Part shown: positions 46,766 to 58,094 of the stretch, in pieces | How positions within the stretch are numbered: position 1 is the first letter of the stretch | Layout of the letters: each line of letters begins with the position of its first letter | NCBI RefSeq assembly: GCF_007995015.1 | Contig: NZ_VORB01000005.1 | Span: forward strand, 62,001-126,000 | DNA: 64,000 nucleotides | From: Luteibaculum oceani | GTDB taxonomy: Bacteria > Bacteroidota > Bacteroidia > Flavobacteriales_D > Luteibaculaceae | Direction of reading: 5' to 3' | The notes under the pieces: generated by a model | The model's database searches: none | Told to the model about the DNA's origin: nothing | What the model saw: the letters and a program-made list of their open reading frames with translations, nothing else | Translations under genes and position numbers: made by a program

Positions 46766-47914
46766 TTAATTGTCTTTAAATAAAGATACCCACCAAGATT
46801 CTGGTATTCGATTGTTCTTTGCCGCCTCAAAATCTTCTTTTCCACAGGGTATCATATCCAACCTCGATCGCATGGAATTTTCATTCCCGCGAGATGGAGC
46901 TTCGAACCACCATCTTCCAGAGTGAAGTGATTTATAGAAAATAATCTCCCGACTAAATTCATCCATGAATACTGAGTACTTTCTAAATCTCCCGTCTTCC
47001 ACATTGGGCAACTCCACCTTTCTTTGAGATAATCCCTCTAGAAAACACCAAATTACCTCAGATACCAATTTCGCTCCCGTATTACTCATAAACTGATTCG
47101 GGAAAGTGAAATCGAAAAGACCAAACACCTTTACGTAATCACTAAAGCCAGCATATCGTGCCATTTGACAAAACTCCTCGGTATAAAACCCATTGGGATT
47201 TGCCTCAATTCCGCATTGCGACTCCCCATACTTTAAAGCGGAAAAATCGAAGAAAACCAAATCTGCCAACCTGAAAACCGGTTCAGAGCTCGCAATGTTC
47301 CCCCGCAATTTTCCTAGGCGAGAAGCATCGTAATTTACCGACTTAAAAAATTTAAGAACCTCCTGGTTTTGAAGATAATTCTGAAGTCCTAAATGTAAAT
47401 ACTGATAAATGAACCCCGGACTATCTGCAAAGAACTTATACAAGTAGTTTTTGTGGCTTATTTCATCCTGGTTTGGATCAAAATCTATTCTGTAATCCAC
47501 CGAGACAGCAGCATACAATTGCTCGAACTTTTCTTGTGCTTTAAGCAGCGGTAAGGCTAAATCGCCACTACCTCCAAGAACAATAAGTACAGCATTTCTC
47601 TTCCCTACCTCTACCGATATTTGCTCCAGAGCAAAGTAAGTATCCTGCAAAGAAGCGCCTGGATTTATATTACCTAAATCACAGATTTTAGATTTAAAAA
47701 ATTGTGGAAACAGATGATACAGACGCTCGCGAATCTGATCGGGTTCTCCATTACTATTTAAACCCGCCCCACGGTACTCTGGTACTCCAACAATATATAC
47801 AGAATGGGAAGTTTCATTTTGATTGAAACCAATTAATTCTGCACCTATACTACCTGGGACGCAATGCTCCCTCGAAATTTTACTTGGAACAAGAAATTCG
47901 GAAGGAAGACTCAT
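46766..47914 (-). CDS. Ureohydrolase-fold protein with degenerate metal site
   Basis: 382 residues with the arginase/agmatinase/formimidoylglutamase fold (VYIVGVPEYRGAG, VLIVLGGSGDLALPL, YAAVSVDYRIDFDPN, then a late VSEVIWCFLEGL). The dimanganese ligands are changed: the GGDHS position reads GGSGD (114-118), and the DAHxD position reads VDYRID (139-144), so the two His ligands are gone. Hydrolase activity is doubtful. It overlaps topA by 4 bases and is followed by porP after 29 bases, in the same operon as the type IX genes. A structural or regulatory role there is possible. Confidence 0.85.
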   Translation of the reverse strand: MSLPSEFLVPSKISREHCVPGSIGAELIGFNQNETSHSVYIVGVPEYRGAGLNSNGEPDQIRERLYHLFPQFFKSKICDLGNINPGASLQDTYFALEQISVEVGKRNAVLIVLGGSGDLALPLLKAQEKFEQLYAAVSVDYRIDFDPNQDEISHKNYLYKFFADSPGFIYQYLHLGLQNYLQNQEVLKFFKSVNYDASRLGKLRGNIASSEPVFRLADLVFFDFSALKYGESQCGIEANPNGFYTEEFCQMARYAGFSDYVKVFGLFDFTFPNQFMSNTGAKLVSEVIWCFLEGLSQRKVELPNVEDGRFRKYSVFMDEFSREIIFYKSLHSGRWWFEAPSRGNENSMRSRLDMIPCGKEDFEAAKNNRIPESWWVSLFKDN

Positions 47915-50223
47915 TTTTTCTTCTTGGTTTTAGTCTTCTTCGCCGGTGCTTCATTAATAATTTGCTCGCACTGTGCTCTATCTAATTCTTCAGGTTCAAA
48001 TCCTTTTGGGATTTTAAAATTCTTTCTACCCACAGCAATGTAAGGTCCGTATCTTCCTTTCAAGACCTTTATCACAGGCTTACCATCAAAAATGTTAATG
48101 GTTTTTTCCTTGTCTGCTTTAACTTTTTCCTGAATTAGCTCAACAGCTTGGTCGTAATCTACTTCCATAGGATCCAATCCAGAAGCCTTTAAACTTGCAA
48201 AAGTGCTTCCCCATTGAACATAGGGTCCAAAACGACCAATATTAGCTTGAACTTTTTTACCTTCTAACTCTCCTAAAACTCTAGGTAATTTAAACAACTC
48301 TAATGCATCTTCTAAGGTAATAGTAGCAATAGACTGGTCTGATCTTAAAGAGGCAAACTGCGGCTTATCCTCTTCCTCATCCGTTTTTCCTAACTGCACC
48401 ATGGGGCCATAACGACCGATGCGCGCTATTACTTCCTTACCGGTTTTTGGATCTTCACCCAAATGACGCTCTCCAGTTGCCCTTTCAGAGTGCTCCAGAG
48501 TATTCTCAACCGTTTCATGAAAAGGTCCGTAGAACTTTTCTATCATTTTTTTCCATTGGATTTCACCAGAGGCTATTCTATCAAACTGATCTTCGACCTC
48601 TGCAGTAAATCCATAGTCCAATATCCCCTCGAAGTTTTCTACCAAGAAATCATTTACAACCATTCCTATATCGGTGGGAAATAATTTTCCTTTTTCCGCA
48701 CCAGTAATTTCCGTTTTTTGACTTCTAGCCACTTCTTTACCGGCTAATTCCAACTGAATATAAGATCGCTCTTTCCCAGGTCTTTCCTCTTTTACTACAT
48801 AACCTCTTTTTTGAACGGTTGAAATGGTTGGAGCATAGGTGGATGGTCTTCCTATCCCTTGTTCCTCTAATTTCTTAACCAAACGAGCTTCAGAATATCT
48901 TGGAGGATGATGCGTAAATCGCTGCGTTCCTGTAATTACATCGTATGCAATACTCTCCCCAATTGTCATCGATGGTAATATCCCAGCCTCTTCCGCCGGC
49001 TCATCGTCAGTAGATTCTATATATACCTTTAAAAATCCATCGAACTTTATTACTTCTCCCTTCGCTCTAAAATCGTAATTAATCGCGTTATTCTCTAGGA
49101 GAACTGTAGTGCGCTCAATCTCGGCATCGCTCATTTGACTGGCAATAGCACGCTTCCAAATTAGCTCATACAATCGTTGTGCTTGATTGTCTCCTGAAAT
49201 TTCAGCTCGAGTAAAATCGGTTGGACGAATGGCTTCGTGCGCCTCTTGCGCCCCCTTCGATTTACTGGTATATTGGCGTTGCTTATGATATTTATTTCCG
49301 AACTCAGAAGTAATCGCATCCCGGGCTCCATTAAGAGCGGTTTCCGATAAATTCACAGAATCCGTTCTCATATAAGTAATATATCCAGCTTCATACAGCT
49401 TTTGTGCTACTCCCATGGTCTGGGAAACAGAAAAGGATAGCTTTCTAGAAGCCTCCTGCTGAAGCGTAGATGTTGTAAATGGCGGAGCAGGTGTTTTCTT
49501 TCCCGGTTTAACCTGAAGGTCTTTTACCGAAAAATGATCTCCTTTAACTGCTTCAAGAATTTCTTTTACCTCCGCTTCGGAGTTAAGCTTATCGGAAATT
49601 TCAGCCTTAAATAGCTCCCCTTTCGTATTCTTAAATTTCCCGTTTACCTTAAAATAAGTTTCAGGCTTAAAATCGAGAATTTCTCTTTCTCGTTCCACTA
49701 TAAGTCGCACAGCAACCGATTGCACCCTACCTGCAGATAGCGCTGGTTTTACTTTTTTCCAAAGAACGGGCGACAGTTCAAATCCAACCAAACGGTCTAA
49801 AACCCTACGCGCCTGTTGCGCATCTACCAAATTGTTATTTATGGTTCTTGGGTTTTCTAAAGATCTTAAAACTGCAGGCTTAGTAATTTCATTAAAAGTT
49901 ATCCTTTTGGTTTTATCTGGATTCAATTTCAAAGCTTCCGCTAGGTGCCAACTAATAGCCTCCCCTTCGCGGTCCTCATCCGTTGCAAGCCATACCATTT
50001 CGGCATCCTTCGCTAACTTTTTAAGTTCGGTTACTAGCTTTTTTTTATCCGGATCTATAACGTAAACCGGCTCAAAACCATCCTCGATTTTTACCCCAGT
50101 TTCTTTCTTCTCTAAATCTCTAATATGTCCGTAGCTCGACTTAACCACGAAATCTTTTCCAAGATATTTTTCAATGGTTCCCGCCTTTGCTGGTGACTCG
50201 ACAATCAATAAGTTTTTGGCCAT
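47911..50223 (-). CDS. topA: DNA topoisomerase I
   Basis: 770 residues from the ATG at 50223 (a frame extension to 50286 lacks similarity). The TOPRIM domain starts NLLIVESPAKAGTIEKYLG and includes TDEDREGEAI (81-90). The active Tyr is Tyr284 in YITYMRTDS. Instead of Cys4 zinc fingers, the C-terminus has three zinc-less repeats: GRYGPMVQLG, GRFGPYVQWG and GRYGPYIAVGRKNF. A Lys-rich tail follows. It relaxes negative supercoils. It is first in the operon that ends with gldN. Confidence 0.97.
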   Translation of the reverse strand: MAKNLLIVESPAKAGTIEKYLGKDFVVKSSYGHIRDLEKKETGVKIEDGFEPVYVIDPDKKKLVTELKKLAKDAEMVWLATDEDREGEAISWHLAEALKLNPDKTKRITFNEITKPAVLRSLENPRTINNNLVDAQQARRVLDRLVGFELSPVLWKKVKPALSAGRVQSVAVRLIVEREREILDFKPETYFKVNGKFKNTKGELFKAEISDKLNSEAEVKEILEAVKGDHFSVKDLQVKPGKKTPAPPFTTSTLQQEASRKLSFSVSQTMGVAQKLYEAGYITYMRTDSVNLSETALNGARDAITSEFGNKYHKQRQYTSKSKGAQEAHEAIRPTDFTRAEISGDNQAQRLYELIWKRAIASQMSDAEIERTTVLLENNAINYDFRAKGEVIKFDGFLKVYIESTDDEPAEEAGILPSMTIGESIAYDVITGTQRFTHHPPRYSEARLVKKLEEQGIGRPSTYAPTISTVQKRGYVVKEERPGKERSYIQLELAGKEVARSQKTEITGAEKGKLFPTDIGMVVNDFLVENFEGILDYGFTAEVEDQFDRIASGEIQWKKMIEKFYGPFHETVENTLEHSERATGERHLGEDPKTGKEVIARIGRYGPMVQLGKTDEEEDKPQFASLRSDQSIATITLEDALELFKLPRVLGELEGKKVQANIGRFGPYVQWGSTFASLKASGLDPMEVDYDQAVELIQEKVKADKEKTINIFDGKPVIKVLKGRYGPYIAVGRKNFKIPKGFEPEELDRAQCEQIINEAPAKKTKTKKKK

Positions 50224-50360
50224 ACTGGCTTCTTTAATTTTCCACAAAAAAACAGAATTATAATGAATACTGTTCCTTAAGCTCATTTATACGACTGAAA
50301 AGTGAAAATAGTTTCTGTGATAATAAGTGTCAAAATGTCAGTCAAATCATCTTTAAATAG

Positions 50361-50368
50361 TACCTTTG
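50361..50368 (+). promoter_or_regulatory. Promoter -7 box upstream of miaB
   Basis: TACCTTTG at 50361-50368 is a perfect TAnnTTTG, 18 bases before the miaB ATG. A -33 TTTG is not evident. Confidence 0.55.
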
Positions 50369-50386
50369 CTGTAAATTATTAGTGCG

Positions 50387-51805
50387 ATGACGGGGAAGGA
50401 AAAGTTGTTAGCAGAGGAGTTACAAGGATCGCCCACGGTGATAGACACCAAAACGGGTAGCAAAAAATTATTTTTAGAAAGTTACGGTTGTGCAATGAAT
50501 TTTTCGGATAGCGAAATTGTTGCCAGCATTCTTGCTGAAAATGGCTACCAAACTGTTGACCAAATAGACGATGCAGATTTAATTTTAGTAAATACCTGCT
50601 CTATTAGAGATAAGGCAGAACAAACGGTTAGAAATCGTTTGAATCACTTTAAAGGATTAAAGCGCAAAAACCAACACCTTAAAGTTGGTGTTCTCGGTTG
50701 TATGGCCGAACGCTTGAAATCTCAATTACTAGAAGAGGAAAAATTGGTGGATTTGGTTGTTGGACCTGACGCCTACAGAGATATACCAAAATTATTAGAC
50801 GAGGTTGAAGAAGGTCAAAAAGCAGTTAATGTTCTTTTAAGTAGAGAAGAAACCTACGCCGATATCAACCCGGTTAAATTAAACACCAACGGAATTACCG
50901 CTTTCATTTCTATCATGAGAGGCTGTGACAACATGTGCACCTTTTGTGTAGTTCCCTTTACCAGAGGTAGAGAGCGAAGTAGAGATCCAAAATCTATTGT
51001 TGAAGAAGCAAGACAACTTGCTGAACAAGGCTACAAAGAAGTAACCTTACTTGGTCAAAATGTAGATTCATACCGTTGGAATATCACCAAAAAGGGGGAG
51101 GTAATAAACCCAGACGAAGAAGTAGTAAACTTTGCCAACCTTATGGAAATGGTGGCACAAGTATCTCCAGATTTAAGGGTTCGTTTTTCTACCTCACATC
51201 CAAAAGACATGACCGACGAAGTCCTGCAGGTGATGGCGAAATACGAAAACATCTGCAACTACATTCACCTACCCGTACAATCAGGTAATTCTGAGGTTTT
51301 AAAGAAAATGAACCGCGGATATACCAGAGAATGGTACATGGATAGAATTGCCGCTATTAATAAGTACATACCCGATTGTGCAATTAGCACAGATATTATT
51401 ACTGGTTTCTGTGGAGAAACTGAAGAGCAGCACCAAGAAACCTTGAGTTTAATGGAGCAGGTAAAGTATGACTTTGCTTATATGTATAAGTACTCCGAAA
51501 GGCCAAAAACCCTAGCTGAAAGAAAATACGAGGACGATGTTCCAGAGGAAGTAAAAAGCAGAAGACTTACGGAAATTGTAGACCTACAAATGAAACACTC
51601 TTTGGAGCGCAATAAAAAAATGGTTGGTAAGGACTACAAAATCCTAATCGAAGGAGTTTCCAAGAAAAATAAAGACGAACTTTTCGGAAGAACTAGCCAA
51701 AACACGGTTGTTGTATTCCCAAAAAAGGATGCCGTTCCTGGCACCTATGTTAATGTTCACGTACACGATTGTACTGCGGCAACTTTAAAAGGAGAGTTGA
51801 TTTAA
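50387..51805 (+). CDS. miaB: tRNA 2-methylthio-N6-isopentenyladenosine synthase MiaB
   Basis: 472 residues. The N-terminal domain has three cluster cysteines (Cys35, Cys71, Cys105). The radical-SAM domain has Cys180, Cys184 and Cys187 ([20 protein letters not shown]), with the MiaB-type HLPVQSGN segment. A C-terminal TRAM domain (about 400-470) binds tRNA. It adds the methylthio group at A37 of tRNAs. The next gene follows 2 bases after the stop. Confidence 0.97.
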   Translation: MTGKEKLLAEELQGSPTVIDTKTGSKKLFLESYGCAMNFSDSEIVASILAENGYQTVDQIDDADLILVNTCSIRDKAEQTVRNRLNHFKGLKRKNQHLKVGVLGCMAERLKSQLLEEEKLVDLVVGPDAYRDIPKLLDEVEEGQKAVNVLLSREETYADINPVKLNTNGITAFISIMRGCDNMCTFCVVPFTRGRERSRDPKSIVEEARQLAEQGYKEVTLLGQNVDSYRWNITKKGEVINPDEEVVNFANLMEMVAQVSPDLRVRFSTSHPKDMTDEVLQVMAKYENICNYIHLPVQSGNSEVLKKMNRGYTREWYMDRIAAINKYIPDCAISTDIITGFCGETEEQHQETLSLMEQVKYDFAYMYKYSERPKTLAERKYEDDVPEEVKSRRLTEIVDLQMKHSLERNKKMVGKDYKILIEGVSKKNKDELFGRTSQNTVVVFPKKDAVPGTYVNVHVHDCTAATLKGELI

Positions 51806-51807
51806 AA

Positions 51808-53031
51808 ATGACCCCTGACATCCAACAAATAAAACAGCGCTTTGGCATTATTGGGCACAACCCTTTGCTGAATAGAGCATTGGAAATTGCAAAACAGGTA
51901 GCTCCAACAGATATGTCTGTTTTAGTTACTGGGGAAAGCGGTTCGGGTAAGGAGGTAATGCCTCAAATTATCCATCAATTTTCGCATCGCAAACACAACC
52001 CCTACATTGCTGTTAACTGTGGAGCTATCCCAGAAGGCACAATAGATTCAGAGCTTTTTGGCCACGAAAAAGGATCCTTTACCGGAGCAACCGACTCTAG
52101 AAAAGGTTACTTCGAAGAAGCCAATGGAGGTTCTATTTTCTTGGATGAAGTGGCCGAACTGCCGCTACAAACTCAAGTACGTTTATTAAGAGTTTTAGAA
52201 ACGGGTGAATACCTTAGAGTAGGTTCTTCGAAAGTGCATAAAACCGATGTTAGAATTATTGCAGCTACCAATGTTAATATGGAGCAAGCAGTAAAAAACG
52301 GGAGCTTTAGAGAGGATTTATTCTACCGTTTAAACTCGGTTCCAATAGAAATTCCGCCCTTGCGCAAACGAGGAGAAGACATCTATTTGTTATTTAGAAA
52401 ATTTTCAGCTGACTTTGCTGACAAGTATAAAATGCCTCCGGTACAGCTTACCGAGGATGCCAAAGAAATTTTAATGCGCTACAGCTGGCCGGGAAATATA
52501 AGGCAACTTAAAAACGTTACAGAACAAATTTCTATCCTGGAACCCACCCGAGAAGTGGATAGCCAGACGATGACCAAATACCTTCCGCCGGCTTTTAAAA
52601 AGCAAGTTCCAGTAGTTTATAAAGACGAGAAAAAGAATCAAGAATCTTTTTCGGAAAGGGAAATACTCTATAAGGTTTTATTCGATCTAAAAAATGAGTT
52701 GAGCGAATTAAAACAGCTGGTTATGCGCGGCAACATGACGGGTAATCAGGATTATAGCGGAGCCGGAGCAGTAAGTTATTACGACAATAGCAGCTACGAA
52801 ACTTCGGATCAGTTAAATCCACCGCCCCCACTGCAATTACCTCCAAAAAAGAGCGAGGATTTTGATATTCACGAGGAAGTGGAGGAAAATTACAGTATTG
52901 CAGAAACCGAAAAAGACCTGATTAAGAAAGCCCTGGCAAAGCATAATAACAAAAGAAAAAGTGCGGCCAAGGAGCTAGGAATTTCGGAGCGAACCCTTTA
53001 CCGAAAAATTAAAGAGTACGATTTAAACTAA
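51808..53031 (+). CDS. Sigma-54-dependent transcription activator without receiver domain
   Basis: 407 residues from the ATG at 51808, just behind miaB. The AAA+ domain begins almost at once: Walker A GESGSGKE (42-49), the sigma-54 contact loop GSFTGA (89-94) and Walker B IFLDEVAELP (110-119), then the R-finger region RVLETGEYLRVGS. A less ordered linker (about 255-355) leads to a Fis-type helix-turn-helix (KRKSAAKELGISERTLYRKI). There is no receiver, PAS or GAF input domain. It overlaps the lptE-like gene in TAATG. A sigma-54 promoter candidate before groES is about 3 kb downstream. Confidence 0.94.
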   Translation: MTPDIQQIKQRFGIIGHNPLLNRALEIAKQVAPTDMSVLVTGESGSGKEVMPQIIHQFSHRKHNPYIAVNCGAIPEGTIDSELFGHEKGSFTGATDSRKGYFEEANGGSIFLDEVAELPLQTQVRLLRVLETGEYLRVGSSKVHKTDVRIIAATNVNMEQAVKNGSFREDLFYRLNSVPIEIPPLRKRGEDIYLLFRKFSADFADKYKMPPVQLTEDAKEILMRYSWPGNIRQLKNVTEQISILEPTREVDSQTMTKYLPPAFKKQVPVVYKDEKKNQESFSEREILYKVLFDLKNELSELKQLVMRGNMTGNQDYSGAGAVSYYDNSSYETSDQLNPPPPLQLPPKKSEDFDIHEEVEENYSIAETEKDLIKKALAKHNNKRKSAAKELGISERTLYRKIKEYDLN

Positions 53032-53537
53032 TGAGGATACTACAAATCGCATTTTTTGGCCTAGTCGTTCTTTGCTTAAACAGTTGCAGGGTTTCTTATT
53101 CCTTTTCGGGGGCAGACATTCCGGCGGAAGCAGAAACATTTTCCGTAGACTATTTCACCAGTACCGCTGCCTTGGTATCTCCAAATTTTAACCAACAATT
53201 TACCGAGGCCCTTAAAGATTTGTTACTCGCTCAAACGCCTTTAGATATCGTGCGAAGCAACGGAGACATTATGTTTTCGGGTACCATAGTAAAATACGAA
53301 ACCCGTCCCGTAGCAGCCCAAGGAAACCAAACTGCGGCACTGGATAGATTTACCATAGAAGTAGAAGTTTCTTATATAAATAGGATAGAACCTGATAAAA
53401 ATTTTGAAAAACGTTTCTCAAGATTCGTAGATTTCGAATCGCAACGAAATTTTAGTGACGTTGAAGAAGGATTAGCGCAAGAAATAACCGAGCAACTAAT
53501 CCAAGAAATTTTTAATGCCTCGGTTGGTAATTGGTAA
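53031..53537 (+). CDS. LptE-like lipopolysaccharide-assembly lipoprotein
   Basis: 168 residues. The lipoprotein signal ends VVLCLNSC followed by RVSYSFSG, the family start, and a short mixed alpha/beta domain carries [24 protein letters not shown]. LptE plugs the LptD barrel for lipopolysaccharide insertion in the outer membrane, and the Bacteroidota family is named by its similarity. The position after the sigma-54 activator is one I remember as conserved in the phylum. Confidence 0.85.
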   Translation: MRILQIAFFGLVVLCLNSCRVSYSFSGADIPAEAETFSVDYFTSTAALVSPNFNQQFTEALKDLLLAQTPLDIVRSNGDIMFSGTIVKYETRPVAAQGNQTAALDRFTIEVEVSYINRIEPDKNFEKRFSRFVDFESQRNFSDVEEGLAQEITEQLIQEIFNASVGNW

Positions 53538-53538
53538 T

Positions 53539-55647
53539 ATGGACAAGTCGAGATTTAACGAGCTTTTAAGTAACCCAAAGGACATCAGTAGTGATGACTT
53601 AAATGCATTGGAGGAAAGTCTAGAACGTTTCCCCTACTTCTCACTTGGCCACATGTTACTTTTAAAAGGCAAGGCGAAATTTTCTACGGATGATAACGGC
53701 CGGGAAGTTAACGATCACTCCATTTTTGTTAACGATCGATTTGTACTTCAACAGTTTTTACTCAACGATTTCCCAGAACCTGAAAAGGAAACAGAAGAAT
53801 TAGATTTTGTAATTCCGAAGGATAGCAGAGGTAATCAAACCACTGAGCAAATTGAAAGCCAGCAGTTAGAAGAGGAAACGGAAGAGGATAACAATTGGGA
53901 AGCCGATATATATTACTTCGATCCCAACACCGACAAAAAAGCGGAAACCAGAAAGGAAATATCCAACTGGCAGAGTAAAGATTCCAACCTAGATGAGGAT
54001 GAAGAATCTGACCAAGATGAAGAAATCATTCAAGTTACTGATCCCTACGAGAGCCGCGAATTTGAAACCAGACTTGCTAGAGATCAAGAGGGTGAAAAGG
54101 AAAAGAATGAACCTTTTGCTCTATCTGGAATAGAATCTATTGAGCCCAAATCGCAAGTCGAGGAGAACAAAAAACAAGGAGAAGAATTAGACTATATTCC
54201 TGAACCTCCTACGAAAAAGGAGAACCAAAGGGAGCAAATTCCCAATCAAGATTTAGAAGATTTATCTCTTTGGAAAAGCAAACTGGAGTTGGCCGATGAG
54301 GAAGAAGAAATTGCGATTACCGGCACTACAGAAACGGTAGAATTTACCGCGCCAAGTGAAAAAAGTGAAGCTAAGGAAAAGGAAGAGTTTACAGATATTA
54401 ATGAGGAAGCTCCAGGTAAAAAATCGAGTTCGCCGTGGACGAGCAAGCTGGATCTAGAGGAGGATGACGAAGAAATAACCGTTACGGGAGGCCTAAACAC
54501 AGATGAAACTGTGGAAAGCCCTTCCGACGAAGAAGTCGCAAAAGAATCGGCAAACGAGGAGTTAATAATTGAAACTTCTGCTACCAAATCTCAAATGGAT
54601 GAGGTAGATCCAGAAACCCACATTACTTCACTCTCAGACGACATAGAAGAAAACCAAGAATTTGGATTTTCATTGGGAACTTGGGAGGAAGGAAAAGAAG
54701 AGCAGGTGGGTTCTCTGTCCTTTTCATCGAGTGGATTTGATGGCAATGTAGATGAAATTGAATCTCAAGAAGATTTCGAAGAACCAAGCCAAAAAACTAC
54801 CCCTAAAAGTAAAGAAACTAAAGACGACGAAGCCGAAAAGGAAACCAAGTTCCTCAACGATCTTTTAGCGGCAGAGGTAGCAAATGCTGTGCAACTAAAG
54901 AGCGCTGCTGATTTTGATATCGAATCAAATATAGAGGACAACGCAGTTCAAAAGGAACATGTTGAGCATAGCGCTGAGTTACAAGAAACAGAAGAGGTTA
55001 AAGATAGCCCTGAGACCACGGCACAAAAAAATTTCACCGGAGGTGAGAGCAAGCCATTTAGCTTAGCCGACTGGTTAGCGGCTCAAGAGCCTGTAAGCCA
55101 GGAAACTTCCTCTCATACCGAAAGTAAGCAGGAGCCGGAAGAAAATATAGCACCAGATAAAGCTATTGCCAAGGAGGAAAAAGAGACTACTAAAGAAAAG
55201 GACAAAGAGGAGTCTAAACCACAAACCAAGGCCACCAATCCACCCAAAAAGGACAAGGAAAACAAGGCAAGCAATAAGGTTTCCGATAAAAAAGAGACGA
55301 GCAAAAGCGAGGAAGGAGTTAGCGAAAAAGCAGAAATAAAGGAGGATAAAGAGCCTGCCAAACAAGAAGGCAAAGACAAATCTGAGATTATCGAAAGCTT
55401 CATAGCAACTAATCCAACCATAAGTAAACCCAAGAAACAAGAGATGTTTAATCCCATTAATGTTGGGAAAAGAAGCATAGAAGATAACGAGAGTTATGTA
55501 ACCGAAACCCTGGCAAAGATTTACGCTGGACAAGGGGAAATAGAAAAGGCGATTCGCACCTACAATATTTTAGCCTTGAATTATCCCGAAAAAAGCAGTT
55601 ACTTTGCCGACCAAATTTCTGAATTAAAAGAAAAATCTAAGGCATGA
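53539..55647 (+). CDS. Large acidic protein with C-terminal TPR-like repeat
   Basis: 702 residues from the ATG at 53539. An N-terminal helical domain (1-75: [37 protein letters not shown]) is followed by about 520 residues very rich in Glu, Lys, Ser and Asp, probably disordered. Within it a motif occurs twice, at about 239-258 ([19 protein letters not shown]) and 301-319 ([19 protein letters not shown]). The C-terminus (about 638-702) resembles one or two TPR units ([32 protein letters not shown]). No signal peptide is seen, so it is cytoplasmic. Function is unknown. secG overlaps its end. Confidence 0.85.
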   Translation: MDKSRFNELLSNPKDISSDDLNALEESLERFPYFSLGHMLLLKGKAKFSTDDNGREVNDHSIFVNDRFVLQQFLLNDFPEPEKETEELDFVIPKDSRGNQTTEQIESQQLEEETEEDNNWEADIYYFDPNTDKKAETRKEISNWQSKDSNLDEDEESDQDEEIIQVTDPYESREFETRLARDQEGEKEKNEPFALSGIESIEPKSQVEENKKQGEELDYIPEPPTKKENQREQIPNQDLEDLSLWKSKLELADEEEEIAITGTTETVEFTAPSEKSEAKEKEEFTDINEEAPGKKSSSPWTSKLDLEEDDEEITVTGGLNTDETVESPSDEEVAKESANEELIIETSATKSQMDEVDPETHITSLSDDIEENQEFGFSLGTWEEGKEEQVGSLSFSSSGFDGNVDEIESQEDFEEPSQKTTPKSKETKDDEAEKETKFLNDLLAAEVANAVQLKSAADFDIESNIEDNAVQKEHVEHSAELQETEEVKDSPETTAQKNFTGGESKPFSLADWLAAQEPVSQETSSHTESKQEPEENIAPDKAIAKEEKETTKEKDKEESKPQTKATNPPKKDKENKASNKVSDKKETSKSEEGVSEKAEIKEDKEPAKQEGKDKSEIIESFIATNPTISKPKKQEMFNPINVGKRSIEDNESYVTETLAKIYAGQGEIEKAIRTYNILALNYPEKSSYFADQISELKEKSKA

Positions 55648-55934
55648 ACACCGCCATTTTCATTCTAATCATCCTAGCATGTTTACTGCTAGCGCTTATT
55701 ATTCTAATTCAAAATCCTAAAGGGGGTGGATTAGATTCGAGCTTTGGATCAGCAAGCCAGCTGGGCGGAGTTCAAAAAACAACCGACTTTTTAGAGAAAG
55801 CCACTTGGGGACTAGCGATTTTTATCGTGGTTTTAAGTTTAGTAGCTTCAATGAACACTGGATCTGGCGACGGAGTAACCGGTGGAGATGAAACCTACAG
55901 AGACGAGCTACCTCAAGCTCCAGTTCAGGAGTAA
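55644..55934 (+). CDS. secG: Protein translocase subunit SecG
   Basis: 96 residues with two membrane helices ([20 protein letters not shown] and [18 protein letters not shown]) joined by the typical [24 protein letters not shown] loop. SecG stimulates the SecYEG channel. It is the last gene before the terminator at 55959, with a 4-base overlap with the acidic protein gene. Confidence 0.96.
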   Translation: MNTAIFILIILACLLLALIILIQNPKGGGLDSSFGSASQLGGVQKTTDFLEKATWGLAIFIVVLSLVASMNTGSGDGVTGGDETYRDELPQAPVQE

Positions 55935-55958
55935 GCTTCTACATAAAAAATTGATAAA

Positions 55959-55991
55959 AAATGTCAGTGTGTCAGCGATGCACTGACATTT
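55959..55991 (+). terminator. Terminator after secG
   Basis: AAATGTCAGTG (55959-55969) pairs with CACTGACATTT (55981-55991), loop of 11, followed by a T run. It separates the miaB-secG unit from groES. Confidence 0.9.
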
Positions 55992-56029
55992 TTTTTTGCG
56001 CTTAGGTCAAATTTTCCATTTTTCAGAAT

Positions 56030-56045
56030 TGGCACGAAGCGTGCA
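56030..56045 (+). promoter_or_regulatory. Sigma-54 promoter candidate of groES-groEL
   Basis: TGGCACG (56030-56036), four bases, then GTGCA (56041-56045), against the consensus TGGCACG-N4-TTGCA: one mismatch, and the GG to GC spacing is the required 12. The start would be near 56056, about 30 bases before groES. The same bases form a small palindrome, GCACG-AAG-CGTGC, so an operator is an alternative. No CIRCE element is present. Confidence 0.65.
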
Positions 56046-56086
56046 ATAGGTGGGTTGTTTGAAATTAAACTTAAACATCAATAATT

Positions 56087-56362
56087 ATGTCAGTAAACGT
56101 TAAACCACTAAGCGACCGTGTTTTGGTTGAGCCAGCAGTTGCAGAAGAGAAAACTGCGGGAGGAATTATTATTCCAGATACAGCAAAAGAAAAACCACAA
56201 AAAGGTAAAATCGTTGCTGTAGGTAATGGAAAAAAAGATGAGCCTATCACCGTTAAAGTGGGCGACAGTGTGCTTTATGGTAAGTATGCTGGTACCGAAA
56301 TTAACATCGAAGGGAAAGATTATTTAATCATGCGCGAATCTGACATTTTCGCAATTGTCTAA
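56087..56362 (+). CDS. groES: Co-chaperonin GroES
   Basis: 91 residues, full family length. The first segment, [21 protein letters not shown], flows into the mobile loop ([16 protein letters not shown]), and [15 protein letters not shown] follows. It caps the GroEL ring. groEL follows after 40 bases. The only promoter-like signal upstream is of the sigma-54 type. Confidence 0.98.
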   Translation: MSVNVKPLSDRVLVEPAVAEEKTAGGIIIPDTAKEKPQKGKIVAVGNGKKDEPITVKVGDSVLYGKYAGTEINIEGKDYLIMRESDIFAIV

Positions 56363-56393
56363 GTCCATTTAACTAGTACGAACAAGTAAATAA

Positions 56394-58046
<1,653 letters not shown>

Positions 58047-58068
58047 TCAATCTTCATTCATTATATAA

Positions 58069-58094
58069 AAACCCCGGCGATTTCGTCGGGGTTT
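58069..58094 (+). terminator. Terminator of groES-groEL
   Basis: AAACCCCG (58069-58076) pairs with CGGGGTTT (58087-58094), followed by more T. Confidence 0.88.

Noticed and set aside
54246-54587. Minus-strand open frame opposite the acidic protein gene
   Set aside because: Ser/Val-rich shadow of an acidic coding strand; the same holds for minus-strand frames at 55075-55533 and 56999-57400.
56000-56086. CIRCE (HrcA) operator before groES
   Set aside because: The expected TTAGCACTC-N9-GAGTGCTAA is absent; only the smaller GCACG-AAG-CGTGC palindrome exists.
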